DNA of 64,000 bases from an uncultured Pelagibacteraceae bacterium (GCA_902543245.1 CACBXQ010000001.1:62001-126000); one strand, 5' to 3'. Shown: positions 38,044 to 48,072, counted from the stretch's first letter. Made by a program: numbers and translations. Notes: generated by a model not told the origin, from the sequence alone.

Positions 38044-38930
38044 TACTTATGCTTTGTAAGCTTAAGTTTTTCTCTTGTTTCAGCTGGTGTCATTGTTGTT
38101 GCACCAAGATCATTAATAATTCTAACTGCTTTTTCTACTAATTGTGCATTTGTTGCCAATTTACCTTTTGATAAGTACAAATTATCTTCTAAACCTACTC
38201 TTGGGTTTCCACCCATCACAACTGTTTGTGCAACAAAAGGCATTTCATTTCTTGAAATTGCAAATCCAGACCAAACACCCTCTTTTGGCATAATGTCCTT
38301 CATAGCTTGCATTGCTAAAGGTGTTGCAGGTGCTCCCCAAGGGATTCCTAAACACATTTGAAACATTGGAGGATCATCAAGTAATCCCTCTTTATAAAGC
38401 TGTGCTCCAAACCACATATTACCTAAATCAAAAGCTTCTATTTCTGGTTTTACTTTTATGTCTTTTAATTTTTTTGCTGCTTTTCTTAAGTCATTTGGAG
38501 TGTTAACAGTTATTACTGAACTATCTCCAAAATTTAGTGTTCCAGCATCTAGTGTACATATCTCAGGTAAAAATTGTTCAGCATTAGCAATTCTCTCCAT
38601 CACATTAGCCATGTCTGTCATTGGACCAAAATCAAGTGGATTGTCCCCTTGCCCAATATCTAAATCTCCACCCATGCCTGTGGTTAAATTTAATATCACA
38701 TCAGTTCCACTTGATCTAATTCTATCAACTACCTCTTTATATAATTCTAATCTCCTACTTGGAGTACCGTCTTCTTCTCTAACATGTATATGTGCTATTG
38801 CTGCCCCAGCTTTTGCAGCTTCTATTGAAGCTTTAGCAATTTGTTCTGGTGTTTTTGGTAAATCTGGATGTTTGCTAGCAGTATCACCAGATCCAGTAAC
38901 TGCACAAGATACAAAAACTTTATTGTTCAT
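38043..38930 (-). CDS. BKACE (DUF849) family beta-keto acid cleavage enzyme, dehydrocarnitine cleavage-like
   Basis: ASIEAAKAGAAIAHIHVREEDGTPSRRLELYKEVVDRIR; TTGMGGD; GGNPRVGLEDNLYLSKGKLATNAQLVEKAV. Confidence 0.9.
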   Translation of the reverse strand: MNNKVFVSCAVTGSGDTASKHPDLPKTPEQIAKASIEAAKAGAAIAHIHVREEDGTPSRRLELYKEVVDRIRSSGTDVILNLTTGMGGDLDIGQGDNPLDFGPMTDMANVMERIANAEQFLPEICTLDAGTLNFGDSSVITVNTPNDLRKAAKKLKDIKVKPEIEAFDLGNMWFGAQLYKEGLLDDPPMFQMCLGIPWGAPATPLAMQAMKDIMPKEGVWSGFAISRNEMPFVAQTVVMGGNPRVGLEDNLYLSKGKLATNAQLVEKAVRIINDLGATTMTPAETREKLKLTKHK

Positions 38931-38965
38931 AATTTATATTTCAAATATACTTTAAAATTAGAAAA

Positions 38966-39691
38966 ATGGAAATAACAGAGTTACAAAAAGACTTAGCTGC
39001 TACCTTTAGATGGACAGCAAGACTTAACATGCACGAAGCTGTTGCAAATCATTTCAGTGCATGTGTTCCTGAATCTTCTAATTTTTATGTTAATAAGGCA
39101 GGTATTCATTTTAGCAGAATGAAAGCTAGTGATTTAATCTTGGTAACTAAAGAAAATAAAGAAGAATTAAAAAATAGTCCACATATTGTTGATCCAACTG
39201 CTATAAATATCCACGGAGCCATACATGATAGAGTTCCACATGCTAGATGTATTTTTCATGCACATCCAAAATATGCAACTGCGCTTTCTGCACTTAAAGA
39301 TCCTACGTTAAAACCAATCGATCAAAATACTATGATTTTTTATAATAAAGTTTCTATCTATAACGAATATGGAGGCTTTGGATTTGAGGAGGAGTCTATT
39401 AAAATGGCAAATGCTCTTGGAAATAAACAACATATGTTATTAGCAAATCACGGCATCCTCACTACAGGTGAAACTGTTGCTGATGGCTTTAATTATCTTT
39501 ATTATTTTGAAAAAGCTGCTGAAACATATCTTACTGCTCTTTCAACAAACCAGGAACTGAATGTGGTAAATCATGAAGTTGCAGAAAAAACTGCAGAAGA
39601 GGCAGCAAATTTTCCAACTGATTTTGCAAAAATGTTTTTAACTCAAATAAGATTAATCCTAGACAAGGAAGAACCTGATTACAAAGATTAA
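38966..39691 (+). CDS. Class II aldolase/adducin family protein
   Basis: NHFSACVPESSNFYVNKAGIHFSRMKASDLILV; IHGAIHDRVPHARCIFHAHPKYATALS; LLANHGILTTGE. Confidence 0.92.
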   Translation: MEITELQKDLAATFRWTARLNMHEAVANHFSACVPESSNFYVNKAGIHFSRMKASDLILVTKENKEELKNSPHIVDPTAINIHGAIHDRVPHARCIFHAHPKYATALSALKDPTLKPIDQNTMIFYNKVSIYNEYGGFGFEEESIKMANALGNKQHMLLANHGILTTGETVADGFNYLYYFEKAAETYLTALSTNQELNVVNHEVAEKTAEEAANFPTDFAKMFLTQIRLILDKEEPDYKD

Positions 39692-39727
39692 TCTGGGTTT
39701 TTTAGAATTATAGGATAAAATAATTAA

Positions 39728-40588
39728 ATGGATTTAGATAAATTAAAAGTTAGAAGAAGCTTTATTTTTACACCGGGTCTCAGACCTGAAATGTTTCCAA
39801 AAGCCCTTGTATCGGGTGCAGATATGGTTTGTATTGAACTTGAGGATGGAATAGCCATCAATGACAAAGATGAGGCACGAAAAAATACGATAGAGGCTCT
39901 AAAGACTCTTGAAGTTCAAAATGATGTAGAGTTAGTTGTTAGAGTAAATAATCAAAGAACCAAGTTTGGTCTTTTAGATTTAGAAGCCTTCGTTTCAAGC
40001 AAATTAAAAGTTAAAGCTTTAATGTTGCCAAAGGTTAAAACACCAGATGAAATTACTTTTATAGACGATCTATTGACTGATTGTAATTTAGATACTGATC
40101 TTCATGTTATAATGGAGACAAATGAGGCGCTTGAAAATATTTATGATATTGCACATTCAAGTAAAAGAATTGTTGCGCTATATTTTGGTGGAGTTGATAT
40201 GGCCGCTGAACTTAGAGTTGATAATAAATGGGAAAACCTTGTTTATGCAAGATCAAAATTAGTTCATGCAGGTGCTAGCGCTGGAATTGATGTTATAGAT
40301 GTACCTTATTTAGATTTAGAAAATATGGAGGGGATGAAAAAAGAGGCAGAGCTTGTTAGAAACCTTGGATTTACAGGCAAAGGATCTATTCACCCAAAAC
40401 AAATTAAAATTTTAAATGAAGTTTTTACACCTCCACAAGATGAAATTGCCAAAGCTAAAAAAATTTTGGAACAGTTTAATAATTCAAATACAGGTTTAGT
40501 TGTGATAGATGGTAAACTCATTGAAAAACCTGTCCTAAGAGAAATGAAAAGAAAAATTTTAATAGCAGATAAAATTAACAAAAGTTAA
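39728..40588 (+). CDS. HpcH/HpaI aldolase / citrate lyase beta-like (CoA ester lyase)
   Basis: RSFIFTPGLRPEMFPKALVSGADMVCIELEDGI; GFTGKGSIHPKQIKILNEVFTP. Confidence 0.92.
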   Translation: MDLDKLKVRRSFIFTPGLRPEMFPKALVSGADMVCIELEDGIAINDKDEARKNTIEALKTLEVQNDVELVVRVNNQRTKFGLLDLEAFVSSKLKVKALMLPKVKTPDEITFIDDLLTDCNLDTDLHVIMETNEALENIYDIAHSSKRIVALYFGGVDMAAELRVDNKWENLVYARSKLVHAGASAGIDVIDVPYLDLENMEGMKKEAELVRNLGFTGKGSIHPKQIKILNEVFTPPQDEIAKAKKILEQFNNSNTGLVVIDGKLIEKPVLREMKRKILIADKINKS

Positions 40589-40590
40589 AA

Positions 40591-41061
40591 ATGGCAGTTT
40601 ATCTAACCACAAAAAAAATTATAAAAGATTGGACTGATTATAATGGACATATGAATGTTGCCTATTATGTTTTAATTTTTGATCAATATGGTTCTGAAGT
40701 TTTATTAACTAGATTTGACATGGGTGAACACTCAGCAAAAACTACGAAGAAAAGTACTATGGTTGTTGAGTCTCATATTACATACAATCAAGAGGTAAAA
40801 GAAGGTGAGGAAGTTGATGTTAACCTTGTTTACTGTAATCATGACAAGAAAAGAATTCTTTACAAATTAGAGATGATACATAAAGAAAAAAAATACTTAG
40901 CTGCAACCTTGGAAGCTTTATCATTATATGTTGATTTAGGTCAAAGAAAAGTTGCTGAATTTGAAGACGAAAAAATAAAATTAATGGATAATTTTATATC
41001 TGAGAATAAGAATGGTTTTAAGAGTGACGATTTAAAATTTTTAACAAAATTAAAAAAATAA
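40591..41061 (+). CDS. Acyl-CoA thioesterase, betainyl-CoA thioesterase-like
   Basis: Hotdog-fold pattern DWTDYNGHMNVAYYVLIFDQYGSEVL; location in carnitine-like cluster. Confidence 0.75.
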   Translation: MAVYLTTKKIIKDWTDYNGHMNVAYYVLIFDQYGSEVLLTRFDMGEHSAKTTKKSTMVVESHITYNQEVKEGEEVDVNLVYCNHDKKRILYKLEMIHKEKKYLAATLEALSLYVDLGQRKVAEFEDEKIKLMDNFISENKNGFKSDDLKFLTKLKK

Positions 41062-41062
41062 T

Positions 41063-41398
41063 TTACTTTGCATCATGCATCGTATTTACAATTATAACAC
41101 CAATTACAATCATAGTTAGACCTATTATGGTAGGTATATTTGGTATTTCCTTATATTTAAATATCCCCACTAAAGATAATGCAACAATTCCAACTGCTGA
41201 CCAAGTTGCGTAAGTAATCCCTATTGGTAATATTTGCATAACATGAGCCATTAAAAACATGCAGACACTAATGGCTATTACAGAAATTGCGGCAGGTGCC
41301 AGTTTTGTAAATCCATCAGTAGCTTTTAACGACCCAGTTGCAACAACCTCACATAAGATCGCAGCAATTAATAATATATATGCTTGGGTCAATGTCAT
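41063..41398 (-). CDS. Small multidrug resistance (SMR) family transporter
   Basis: YILLIAAILCEVVATGSLKATDGFTKLAPA...GITYATWSAVGIVALSLVGI; EmrE-type spacing. Confidence 0.9.
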   Translation of the reverse strand: MTLTQAYILLIAAILCEVVATGSLKATDGFTKLAPAAISVIAISVCMFLMAHVMQILPIGITYATWSAVGIVALSLVGIFKYKEIPNIPTIIGLTMIVIGVIIVNTMHDAK

Positions 41399-41449
41399 GA
41401 GATCCTTATATATAGTGACAAATTAAAATTCTAGATATAAAATAATATA

Positions 41450-42277
41450 ATGGAAATTAATTTATTATCAGGTGCTCTAGGAGCAGAAGTTAAGGGAATT
41501 GATTTAAAAGACTCATCAATAGAAAATTGGAATAAGATTAATAGCTTATTACTCGAACACAAAGTATTATTTTTTAGGGATCAAAAAATATCAGCAGAAG
41601 AACAACTAAACTTAGCAAAACGATTTGGTCCATTAGAAAAGCATATTTACGTAAAGGGTAGAAAAGAATACCCTGAAATAATTAGAATTATTAAAGAACC
41701 TGATGAAAAAAGACAATGGGGAGAAACATGGCATACTGATGTCAGCTATAATCCAAAACCAACAAAAGTGATCATACTTAAATCTGTCGAAGTTCCTCCA
41801 GTGGGAGGAGATACAATGTTTTCAAATATGGAATTGGCTTATGAATCATTAGATGAGAAGATTAAAGATAAAATCAAAGATAAAAAAGCTGTACATTCTT
41901 CTTTAGGAGCAGCAGCTTTTACTGAGTCATACAAAGCAATGGAAGGAAATGGAAATTTGGATGAATATTCAAATGCTCATCCAATTGTTAGGACTCATCC
42001 AGAAACTGGAAAAAAAATATTATTTGTTAATTCGATGTACACAAAAAGAATTGTAGGATTAGATAAAGAAGAAAGTGATGAAATTTTAAATGAGATTTTT
42101 AGACATCAAGAAAGATTAGATTTTACTTGTAGATTTAAATGGACGGAAAATGCTGTTGCAATTTGGGATAACAGAAGCACACATCACCAAGGTTTAACAG
42201 ATTTCTTTCCTGGACGTGGACTTGGACATAGAAGAGTAATGGATAGAATTGCAATTGAGGGTGACAACCCAAATTGA
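41450..42277 (+). CDS. TauD/TfdA family 2OG-dependent dioxygenase
   Basis: SGALGAEVKGIDL; ETWHTDVSYNPKP; WDNRSTHHQGLTDFFPGRGLGHRRVMDR. Confidence 0.92.
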   Translation: MEINLLSGALGAEVKGIDLKDSSIENWNKINSLLLEHKVLFFRDQKISAEEQLNLAKRFGPLEKHIYVKGRKEYPEIIRIIKEPDEKRQWGETWHTDVSYNPKPTKVIILKSVEVPPVGGDTMFSNMELAYESLDEKIKDKIKDKKAVHSSLGAAAFTESYKAMEGNGNLDEYSNAHPIVRTHPETGKKILFVNSMYTKRIVGLDKEESDEILNEIFRHQERLDFTCRFKWTENAVAIWDNRSTHHQGLTDFFPGRGLGHRRVMDRIAIEGDNPN

Positions 42278-43200
42278 AAATTATGAAAAAAATAATCTTA
42301 GTATTATTTTTTTTTTTGATTGTAACATCATCAAAATCAGAAAATTATATATCTGGACAAATTATTGAAAATAATTTCAAAATTAGTCATGGTGTTACAT
42401 TTGAATTACCAAAAGGAAAATTTATACTTTTTGACAAATGGAAATGGTTCTATGGAAACGTCACTATTAGAGATTATGGTTTAATTAAAGTAGAAAATAA
42501 TATTGTTTCAGATATTATATATATTGCAGAATTAAATACTGGGGCTCAGTACATTGGTTCTTTATCACAATGGGTAGAGGAAATTTTTTTTAAAGACAAA
42601 TATGATGGCTGCTATGAAAGACCAGAATACTATTTAGTAAAATACTATAAAAAAGGAATGTCATACAATTGTATGGTAGTTAGACATTTGGATTCAAATA
42701 AAGAACTGTATAGTCCTGATGACCCACATACTTTAGGTCCAGTAAAATTAAGGAATTGGTTAATAGATAATCCAAGTATTACTTTTTCTGATACTTTTTT
42801 AACAACATATCATGATTACTATTCTGCAAGAGCATCTGGTATAGCATATTCATTTACTCATTCTATTAATCCTGAATTCTATGGTGGTCCTATTACTAAT
42901 TTTTCGGATGAGAAACAAAGTGAATATCACAAAAATAATATTAATAATTATCCAGAAGTTAAAAACTTTATGGATAAATGGGTGGCTATTTCATCATTAG
43001 AACACAAAGTCTTTGAAGAGAATGTAAGGTCTAGAAAAGAACATCAGCTCGAGTTTAGGAATATATCTAATGCCACATTTGATAATCAAAATAATGATGA
43101 TAATTTAATTGATAAAATTTTAGAATTAAAAAAACTTTTAGATGAGGGTATTATTACAAATGAAGAGTTTACTAAAATGAAAAAAAGAATATTAAATTAA
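42274..43200 (+). CDS. Secreted hypothetical protein with C-terminal SHOCT-like segment
   Basis: Signal peptide MKKIILVLFFFLIVTSSKS; C-terminus LIDKILELKKLLDEGIITNEEFTKMKKRIL. Confidence 0.65.
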   Translation: MKIMKKIILVLFFFLIVTSSKSENYISGQIIENNFKISHGVTFELPKGKFILFDKWKWFYGNVTIRDYGLIKVENNIVSDIIYIAELNTGAQYIGSLSQWVEEIFFKDKYDGCYERPEYYLVKYYKKGMSYNCMVVRHLDSNKELYSPDDPHTLGPVKLRNWLIDNPSITFSDTFLTTYHDYYSARASGIAYSFTHSINPEFYGGPITNFSDEKQSEYHKNNINNYPEVKNFMDKWVAISSLEHKVFEENVRSRKEHQLEFRNISNATFDNQNNDDNLIDKILELKKLLDEGIITNEEFTKMKKRILN

Positions 43201-43204
43201 AAAA

Positions 43205-44794
43205 ATGAATTTTGACTATGTAATTGTAGGTGCTGGATCTGCTGGCTGTGTGCTTGCAAACAGATTATCTGAAAATGAGAATAATAAAGTTGCAATTATA
43301 GAGGCTGGAGATTCAAGTGATATTTGGAAGGTAAAGATGCCTCTTGCTCTTTTATACACGATGCATGATCCAAAATTTAATTGGAAATATTACTCAGAGC
43401 CAGAGCCCTATTTAAATAATCGTAGAGTATTTTGTCCAAGAGGTAAAATGATTGGGGGATGTTCCTCACATAATGGCATGGTATTTGTAAGAGGAAACAA
43501 AGATGATTACTCTAGATGGGAAGATTTTGGATTAAAAAACTGGTCTTATGAGAAAGTTTTACCTTACTTTAAAAAACTTGAGACATGGTCTGAAGGTGAA
43601 AGTCAATATAGAGGCTCATTAGGACCAATGCCAATAAATCAGTCTAAGAATTCTAATCCATTATTTAAAGCTTTTATTGATGCGGCTGGTCAAGCTGGAC
43701 ACAGAACTAATATTGATATGAATGGAGAAGAACAAGAAGGATTTGGAATGTTTGATACAACTATGCATGAAGGGGAAAGAGCCGGTGTTGCAAAATACTA
43801 TTTGAACCCAGTTTTAAAAAGAAAAAACCTTACAGTGTTTAAAAATTCATTTGTTGAAAAAATTTTATTTGAAGGAAAAAAAGCTATCGGTTTTAAAGTG
43901 AAAATTAATGGTAAGTTAGAAAAAATTTATGCAAGTAAAGAAGTAATTTTAAGTGGTGGATCAATAAATTCTCCACAACTCTTAATGTTATCTGGAATAG
44001 GTGACGCAAATCACTTAAAAGATAAAGGAATTGAAATTGTTAATGATGTAAAAGGTGTTGGAAAAAATTTACATGACCACCTGGAAACTTATATACAACA
44101 AGAATGTAAAACACCTAATACATTATATACTTATACTAAATTAATACCAAAAGTCTTTGCTGGTATACAATGGTTTTTGTTTAAGTCTGGCCCTTGTTCT
44201 AAATCATTCTTAGAAGCTGGCGGTTTTGCAAAATCTTCGCCACAAAGAAAAGTTGCAAATATTCAATTTCATTTTTTTCCATCTTTTGTAATAAATCATG
44301 GTCTTGAAGATCCTAAAACACACGGTTATCAATTGCATGCAAGTCCAAACCACCCAAAAAGTAGAGGTAATATAACCCTTAATTCATCTGATCCATATGA
44401 TTATCCAAGAATTTTATTTAACTATCTAAAAGAAGAAGAAGATTTAATACAAACTAGAGAATGTATTCACGTTGCAAGAAAAATTTTATCGCAACCAGCT
44501 TTAGTAGAACATGCGGGTAATGAAGTAGGACCCGGTTCTAATGCACAATCAGATGATGAATTAGATGATTATATAAGATCAAAGGCAGATACTGCGTATC
44601 ACCCATGTGGCACCTGTAAAATGGGTGTAGATGAAATGGCAGTAGTTGATGAGAGTTTAAAAGTAAAAGGGATACAAAACCTAAGAGTTGTAGATGCTTC
44701 AATAATACCAGAAATTCCAAGTGCAAATCTAAATGCACCTGTGATTATGATAGCAGAAAAGGCCTCTGATATAATTTTAAATTCGTATAATTAA
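43205..44794 (+). CDS. GMC oxidoreductase (choline dehydrogenase-like)
   Basis: FDYVIVGAGSAGCVLANRLSE; GGCSSHNGMVFVRGNKDDY; STPAEIPSANLNAP-type C-terminus (DASIIPEIPSANLNAPVIMIAEKASD). Confidence 0.95.
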   Translation: MNFDYVIVGAGSAGCVLANRLSENENNKVAIIEAGDSSDIWKVKMPLALLYTMHDPKFNWKYYSEPEPYLNNRRVFCPRGKMIGGCSSHNGMVFVRGNKDDYSRWEDFGLKNWSYEKVLPYFKKLETWSEGESQYRGSLGPMPINQSKNSNPLFKAFIDAAGQAGHRTNIDMNGEEQEGFGMFDTTMHEGERAGVAKYYLNPVLKRKNLTVFKNSFVEKILFEGKKAIGFKVKINGKLEKIYASKEVILSGGSINSPQLLMLSGIGDANHLKDKGIEIVNDVKGVGKNLHDHLETYIQQECKTPNTLYTYTKLIPKVFAGIQWFLFKSGPCSKSFLEAGGFAKSSPQRKVANIQFHFFPSFVINHGLEDPKTHGYQLHASPNHPKSRGNITLNSSDPYDYPRILFNYLKEEEDLIQTRECIHVARKILSQPALVEHAGNEVGPGSNAQSDDELDDYIRSKADTAYHPCGTCKMGVDEMAVVDESLKVKGIQNLRVVDASIIPEIPSANLNAPVIMIAEKASDIILNSYN

Positions 44795-44820
44795 TTTATT
44801 TTTTTTGATATATCAGCGGT

Positions 44821-45771
44821 ATGAATGTCAGAAATAATAACACTAAGGGTATTTTTTTTATACTTGGTGGTATGGCACTCTTTTCAGTTCAAGACTCACT
44901 AATAAAATTTATATATGAAGATGTTGCGCTATATGAATTGTATTTTGGAAGAACAGTCGTTGCGGCCATTTTATTATCATGTTTTTTAATTTTATCTAAA
45001 AAAAAAATTGTTTTTAAAACTCATTATCCAATTTTAACTACAATAAGAGTAACACTTTTTTTTGGAGGATTTAGTTTTTTTTATATATCGTTAACATTTA
45101 TGTCATTAGCAATGGCAAATGCATTATTTTTTTCATGTCCATTTTTTATGTCTATATTTGCAAAATTTTTTTTAAAAGAACAAATAGGGATTAGGAGATG
45201 GTCAGCAATTGTAGTTGGGTTTATTGGGGTGTATATAATATTAAATCCAGACTTTAATAATTTTAATTACTTTAAGTTGGCGCCTGTAGCGTGTGCTTTA
45301 TGTTACGCAACATCAATGACAATTACAAAAATAACATCTGAAAAAGATAATATTTATACCCAAATGATATGGCTATACATATTCGCAATATTATTAAGTA
45401 TTATAATTTATTTTATAACTGGTGATGGAAAATTTAATACGTTCTCTGATCCAACTATGAAGTTTATATTTAGAGAATGGTTTTCAAACACTACCGTGTC
45501 ATTGCCATATATTATTTTTATGGGGATTATTGCATCAGTGTCTTTTTATTGTGTTTTTTCGGCTTATAGCGTTGCATCGCCTTCTGTAGTTTCATTATTT
45601 GAGTATTCTTTAATAATTTGGGCGATGTTAGCTGGATACATACTATTTGAAACAATACCTGAGCCAAGAACTTTTGCTGGTGCAGCTTTAATAATTGCAG
45701 CAGGTGTATATATTTATATTAGAGAGAAAAAACGAGATCAAATGATTGCAACTGATACACCAAACAGATGA
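44821..45771 (+). CDS. EamA/DMT family transporter
   Basis: Ten-TM-like duplicated hydrophobic pattern; FFLKEQIGIRRWSAIVVGFIGVYIIL. Confidence 0.88.
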   Translation: MNVRNNNTKGIFFILGGMALFSVQDSLIKFIYEDVALYELYFGRTVVAAILLSCFLILSKKKIVFKTHYPILTTIRVTLFFGGFSFFYISLTFMSLAMANALFFSCPFFMSIFAKFFLKEQIGIRRWSAIVVGFIGVYIILNPDFNNFNYFKLAPVACALCYATSMTITKITSEKDNIYTQMIWLYIFAILLSIIIYFITGDGKFNTFSDPTMKFIFREWFSNTTVSLPYIIFMGIIASVSFYCVFSAYSVASPSVVSLFEYSLIIWAMLAGYILFETIPEPRTFAGAALIIAAGVYIYIREKKRDQMIATDTPNR

Positions 45772-46727
45772 AAAAAAATTATATACCCATAATAAATATA
45801 TCTTCAATTTTAAATAATAACTTCACATCTAATACATCATATAAGATAATAAAAAAAATTGAGAAAGCTTCAATTGAAGTAGGTTTCTTTCAAATCATAG
45901 GTCATAAATTAGATGTAAAAAGAATTTGTAATATAGGAAAAAAATTTTTTAATTCTTCAAGGAGTAATAAAATAAAACTAGCTCCAAATAAATGGAATAA
46001 AAAAAATAAACATACTTATAGAGGGTATTTTCCAAATGATGTTAATGGTAAAGAAGGTTTAGATATTGGTGATTTAAAAGTTTCAGAAAGATATTCAAAA
46101 AAATTAAATAATCAATATATAGAATATTTAAATCTTAATAAATCGATTGATAAACAATCTATTAAAGATTTATCGGATTATTTTGAAAAAGTTTTTTTGT
46201 TAGGAGATACGTTGTTTAAATGTATTTTATCAATATACGGAAATGATATAAATAATTCAAAAAAAGTTTTTTCAAGAAAGAAAACTTTAAGTACACTGAG
46301 ATTTAATTACTACCCAAACCAAAAAAAACCTGTTGAAATTTCTAAACAAGATGGTGTGGCTCTTGGATGTGAAACTCATGTGGATAGCGGAATATTCACT
46401 ATTTTATATCAAGACAAAAAAGGTGGTCTCCAAGTTCAAGACAGAATAAGTAAAAAATGGTATAATGTTCCTTTTAATAAAAAAGCATTAGTGGTAAATA
46501 CAGGAAGAGCATTAGAATTTTTAACTAAAAAAAAATTTAAAGCAACAAATCATAGAGTTTTATGGAACAAAAAAAAAAGAATGTCAGTGCCTTTCTTTTT
46601 TGAGCCTTCCTATGATTTCAAAATGCATCAATCGTTTTTAAAACAAAAAAAAACAAAAAATCATGGAATTAATTATGATAAATTTTTAAATAACTCTTTA
46701 AAAAAATTTATTGAATATCAAAGGTAA
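45768..46727 (+). CDS. Isopenicillin-N-synthase-like 2OG-Fe(II) oxygenase
   Basis: IPIINISSI; RFNYYPNQ; ETHVDSGIFTILYQDKKGGLQVQDRISKKWYNVP; NHRVLWNKKKRMSVPFFFEP. Confidence 0.88.
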   Translation: MKKNYIPIINISSILNNNFTSNTSYKIIKKIEKASIEVGFFQIIGHKLDVKRICNIGKKFFNSSRSNKIKLAPNKWNKKNKHTYRGYFPNDVNGKEGLDIGDLKVSERYSKKLNNQYIEYLNLNKSIDKQSIKDLSDYFEKVFLLGDTLFKCILSIYGNDINNSKKVFSRKKTLSTLRFNYYPNQKKPVEISKQDGVALGCETHVDSGIFTILYQDKKGGLQVQDRISKKWYNVPFNKKALVVNTGRALEFLTKKKFKATNHRVLWNKKKRMSVPFFFEPSYDFKMHQSFLKQKKTKNHGINYDKFLNNSLKKFIEYQR

Positions 46728-46729
46728 AA

Positions 46730-47038
46730 ATGGATCAAGTTATTATACTGGCAAGCTTTTACCCAAAACAAGACAAAATTAATGAAGCTAAAAATATTAT
46801 ATTTTCTATGATTGAACCCTCAAGATCTGAGGAAGGAAATAAAGTCTATAATTTTTATGAGGAGAAAGATGAAAAGAATAATAAAATTATTTTTCATTTG
46901 TTTGAAGTATATAATCATGCAAAAGCTTTAGATTTTCACAGAAATACAAATTATTATAAAGACTATAGGTTAAAAATAGTTGATCTATTAGAAAAACCTA
47001 TAGAAGTTAAAATTTTAAATTCCTTAAACTCAATTTAA
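46730..47038 (+). CDS. Antibiotic biosynthesis monooxygenase (ABM)-like small protein
   Basis: ILASFYPKQDKINEAKNIIFSMIEPSRSEEGNKVYNFYEEKDEKNNKIIFHLFEVYNHAKALDFHRNT. Confidence 0.75.
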   Translation: MDQVIILASFYPKQDKINEAKNIIFSMIEPSRSEEGNKVYNFYEEKDEKNNKIIFHLFEVYNHAKALDFHRNTNYYKDYRLKIVDLLEKPIEVKILNSLNSI

Positions 47039-47046
47039 AATTTAGG

Positions 47047-48072
47047 CTAATAACCTAAATCTTTATCTATTTGATTAAGTAATTTTTTATTTTCAATAAA
47101 AAGTTTTAAATTTTTTACAAATAAATCTAATGTCATTTTTACGTAATTTCCATCATCATCAGATGAAACGTGTGGTGTAATTACTAAATTTGGTGTTTTC
47201 CAAAGTCTTGAGCTTTTATCTATAGGTTCAGGTTTAAATACATCTAAAATGGCACCTGCAATTTCTTTACTTTCAAGTTTATCGCATAATACATCGTAAT
47301 CTAAAGCAGATTGTCTGCCAATATTTATTATTCCACAAGATGGCTTTAGTAAATCTAATCTTCTTTTATCAATCAAATTTTTAGTCTCTGGTGTCTCAGG
47401 TAGTGCAAGATATAAAATATCTGCTTTTGGTAGTACCGAATCTATTTTATCTACTGTAATAACATCAGAACAACCTTCAACTTTTTTTCCTTTTTTATTG
47501 ACTCCAATTATATTGGCTCCAAGTGGTGCCACAAGTTTAGCCATAGAAGAACCTAATGAACCCGTTCCTACAACGATAACATTTTTTCCAGCTATAGGAT
47601 TTCCAAAAGTAGATACAAATTCTTTATTCTTCTGATTTGTAATAATTTTAGGTAAATGGTTTTGAAGCATCAAAACACTCATTAAACCAAATTCTCCAGC
47701 TTTCTTAGCATGAACACCACTGCTATTTGTGATTTGTAATCCATCAAAGGTCCAATTAAAAGGGAACAAATGCTCCACTCCTGCAGCGGTACAATGAATC
47801 CATTTTAAATTTGGAGCAAGACTCTTTAGGTTTTTTGTAGGAAAATCATAGGTAAGTAAAATTTCTGAATTTAAAATTGATGAATTAAAATTATCTTCAT
47901 CCCAATCAATAAAAAATTCTACCTGATCTTTAATTTTGGGTTCTTTTTCAAAAGCTTTTTCAATATGTTCCTTTGTAATTGTAAAATTTTTTTCACCTTC
48001 TAAATCACATGGAAAAGTGCCAGGTCGACCATGATTATTTTTAACATGTATTTTTAATTTCTTATTTTTCAA
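47047..48072 (-). CDS. D-2-hydroxyacid dehydrogenase family protein
   Basis: KNVIVVGTGSLGSSMAKLVAPLGANIIGV; GIINIGRQSALDYDVLCDKL; VFKPEPIDKSSRLWKTPNLVITPHVS. Confidence 0.9.
   Translation of the reverse strand: MKNKKLKIHVKNNHGRPGTFPCDLEGEKNFTITKEHIEKAFEKEPKIKDQVEFFIDWDEDNFNSSILNSEILLTYDFPTKNLKSLAPNLKWIHCTAAGVEHLFPFNWTFDGLQITNSSGVHAKKAGEFGLMSVLMLQNHLPKIITNQKNKEFVSTFGNPIAGKNVIVVGTGSLGSSMAKLVAPLGANIIGVNKKGKKVEGCSDVITVDKIDSVLPKADILYLALPETPETKNLIDKRRLDLLKPSCGIINIGRQSALDYDVLCDKLESKEIAGAILDVFKPEPIDKSSRLWKTPNLVITPHVSSDDDGNYVKMTLDLFVKNLKLFIENKKLLNQIDKDLGY

Noticed and set aside
38458-38955. 165-aa plus-strand ORF opposite BKACE
   Set aside because: Shadow ORF fully antisense to a convincing BKACE gene; composition not protein-like.
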